From: Myxococcaceae bacterium
GTDB lineage: Bacteria; Myxococcota; Myxococcia; Myxococcales; UBA5297
Direction: 5' to 3'
Assembly: GCA_017500825.1 (NCBI GenBank)
Contig: JAFVYB010000090.1
Span: 1 to 48,499, forward strand
Length of the DNA stretch: 48,499 nt
Each line of letters opens with the position of its first letter. Position 1 is the first letter of the stretch. The notes beneath the pieces are model-generated. The model was not told the DNA's origin, did not search any database, and saw only the letters and a program-made list of their open reading frames with translations. Positions 48,432 through 48,499 of the stretch are shown here, piece after piece. A program made the translations under genes and the position numbers.

Positions 48432-48499
48432 ATGAGAAATCTTTTGATCGCTGGTCTGGCCGCGATGAGCCTGATCGCCTTCGGCGCCTGCGGTGGCGA
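48432..48499 (+). CDS. predicted lipoprotein, 5' end only
   Basis: The window ends inside this gene. The first 22 residues, MRNLLIAGLAAMSLIAFGAC plus GG, form a type II signal peptide with lipobox FGAC. GAGGAGAA lies seven bases before the ATG. Nothing can be said about the mature protein. Confidence 0.7.
   Translation, partial: MRNLLIAGLAAMSLIAFGACGG

Overview
This 48.5 kb window is a piece of a high-GC chromosome from a Gram-negative bacterium. The Gram-negative call rests on lipoprotein signal peptides with lipoboxes, an MCE/MlaD-type lipid-transport protein, arabinose-5-phosphate isomerase (KdsD) and HslUV. The EF-G type, a thrombospondin-type-3 lipoprotein remnant and the HEAT/lipoprotein-rich flanks suggest the old deltaproteobacterial assemblage (Myxococcota/Bradymonadota-like). 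The EF-Tu has an unusual switch I that I associate from memory with Planctomycetes. I therefore leave the phylum open.

Layout. 1-11 kb: a hypothetical gene and a MoaD/ThiS-like sulfur carrier (minus), an NhaD/ArsB-like antiporter with an overlapping double-zinc-ribbon protein and an MCE protein (plus), a small ribbon-helix-helix regulator with a candidate operator, an envelope protein, a 680-aa lipoprotein, and a coupled HEAT-repeat/DUF1460-like pair (minus). 11-19 kb (plus): dapF, an aminotransferase gene broken by one in-frame TAA, a divergent PEP-carboxykinase-like protein, a divergent RNase HII-like protein, a lipoprotein and an RDD membrane protein. 19-23 kb: two frameshifted genes, a TatD-like hydrolase, and hslV-hslU (minus).

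23.3-43.2 kb is a nearly complete translation supercluster: fusA, tuf, the S10 and spc operons, secY, adk, infA, rpmJ and the alpha operon to rplQ, closed by a strong terminator. rplC (L3) is missing between rpsJ and rplD, map is missing after adk, and rpsL/rpsG are missing before fusA. Several spacers inside the cluster carry strong hairpins, two of which look like terminators or attenuators. From fusA to rpsD the genes use many T-ending codons, unlike the GC-ending flanks and rpoA/rplQ.

43.2-48.5 kb: a spacer with degenerate tandem repeats, a ClpX-like unfoldase without the zinc domain, kdsD (both minus), a 0.5-kb AT-richer spacer, serA with a terminator, ybeY, and the first codons of a lipoprotein cut by the window end. 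The best candidates for something undescribed are the PEPCK-like/RNase HII-like tandem with altered catalytic residues, the unusual ClpX paralogue, and the rplC-less S10 operon. No tRNA, rRNA, CRISPR array or intact mobile element was seen.
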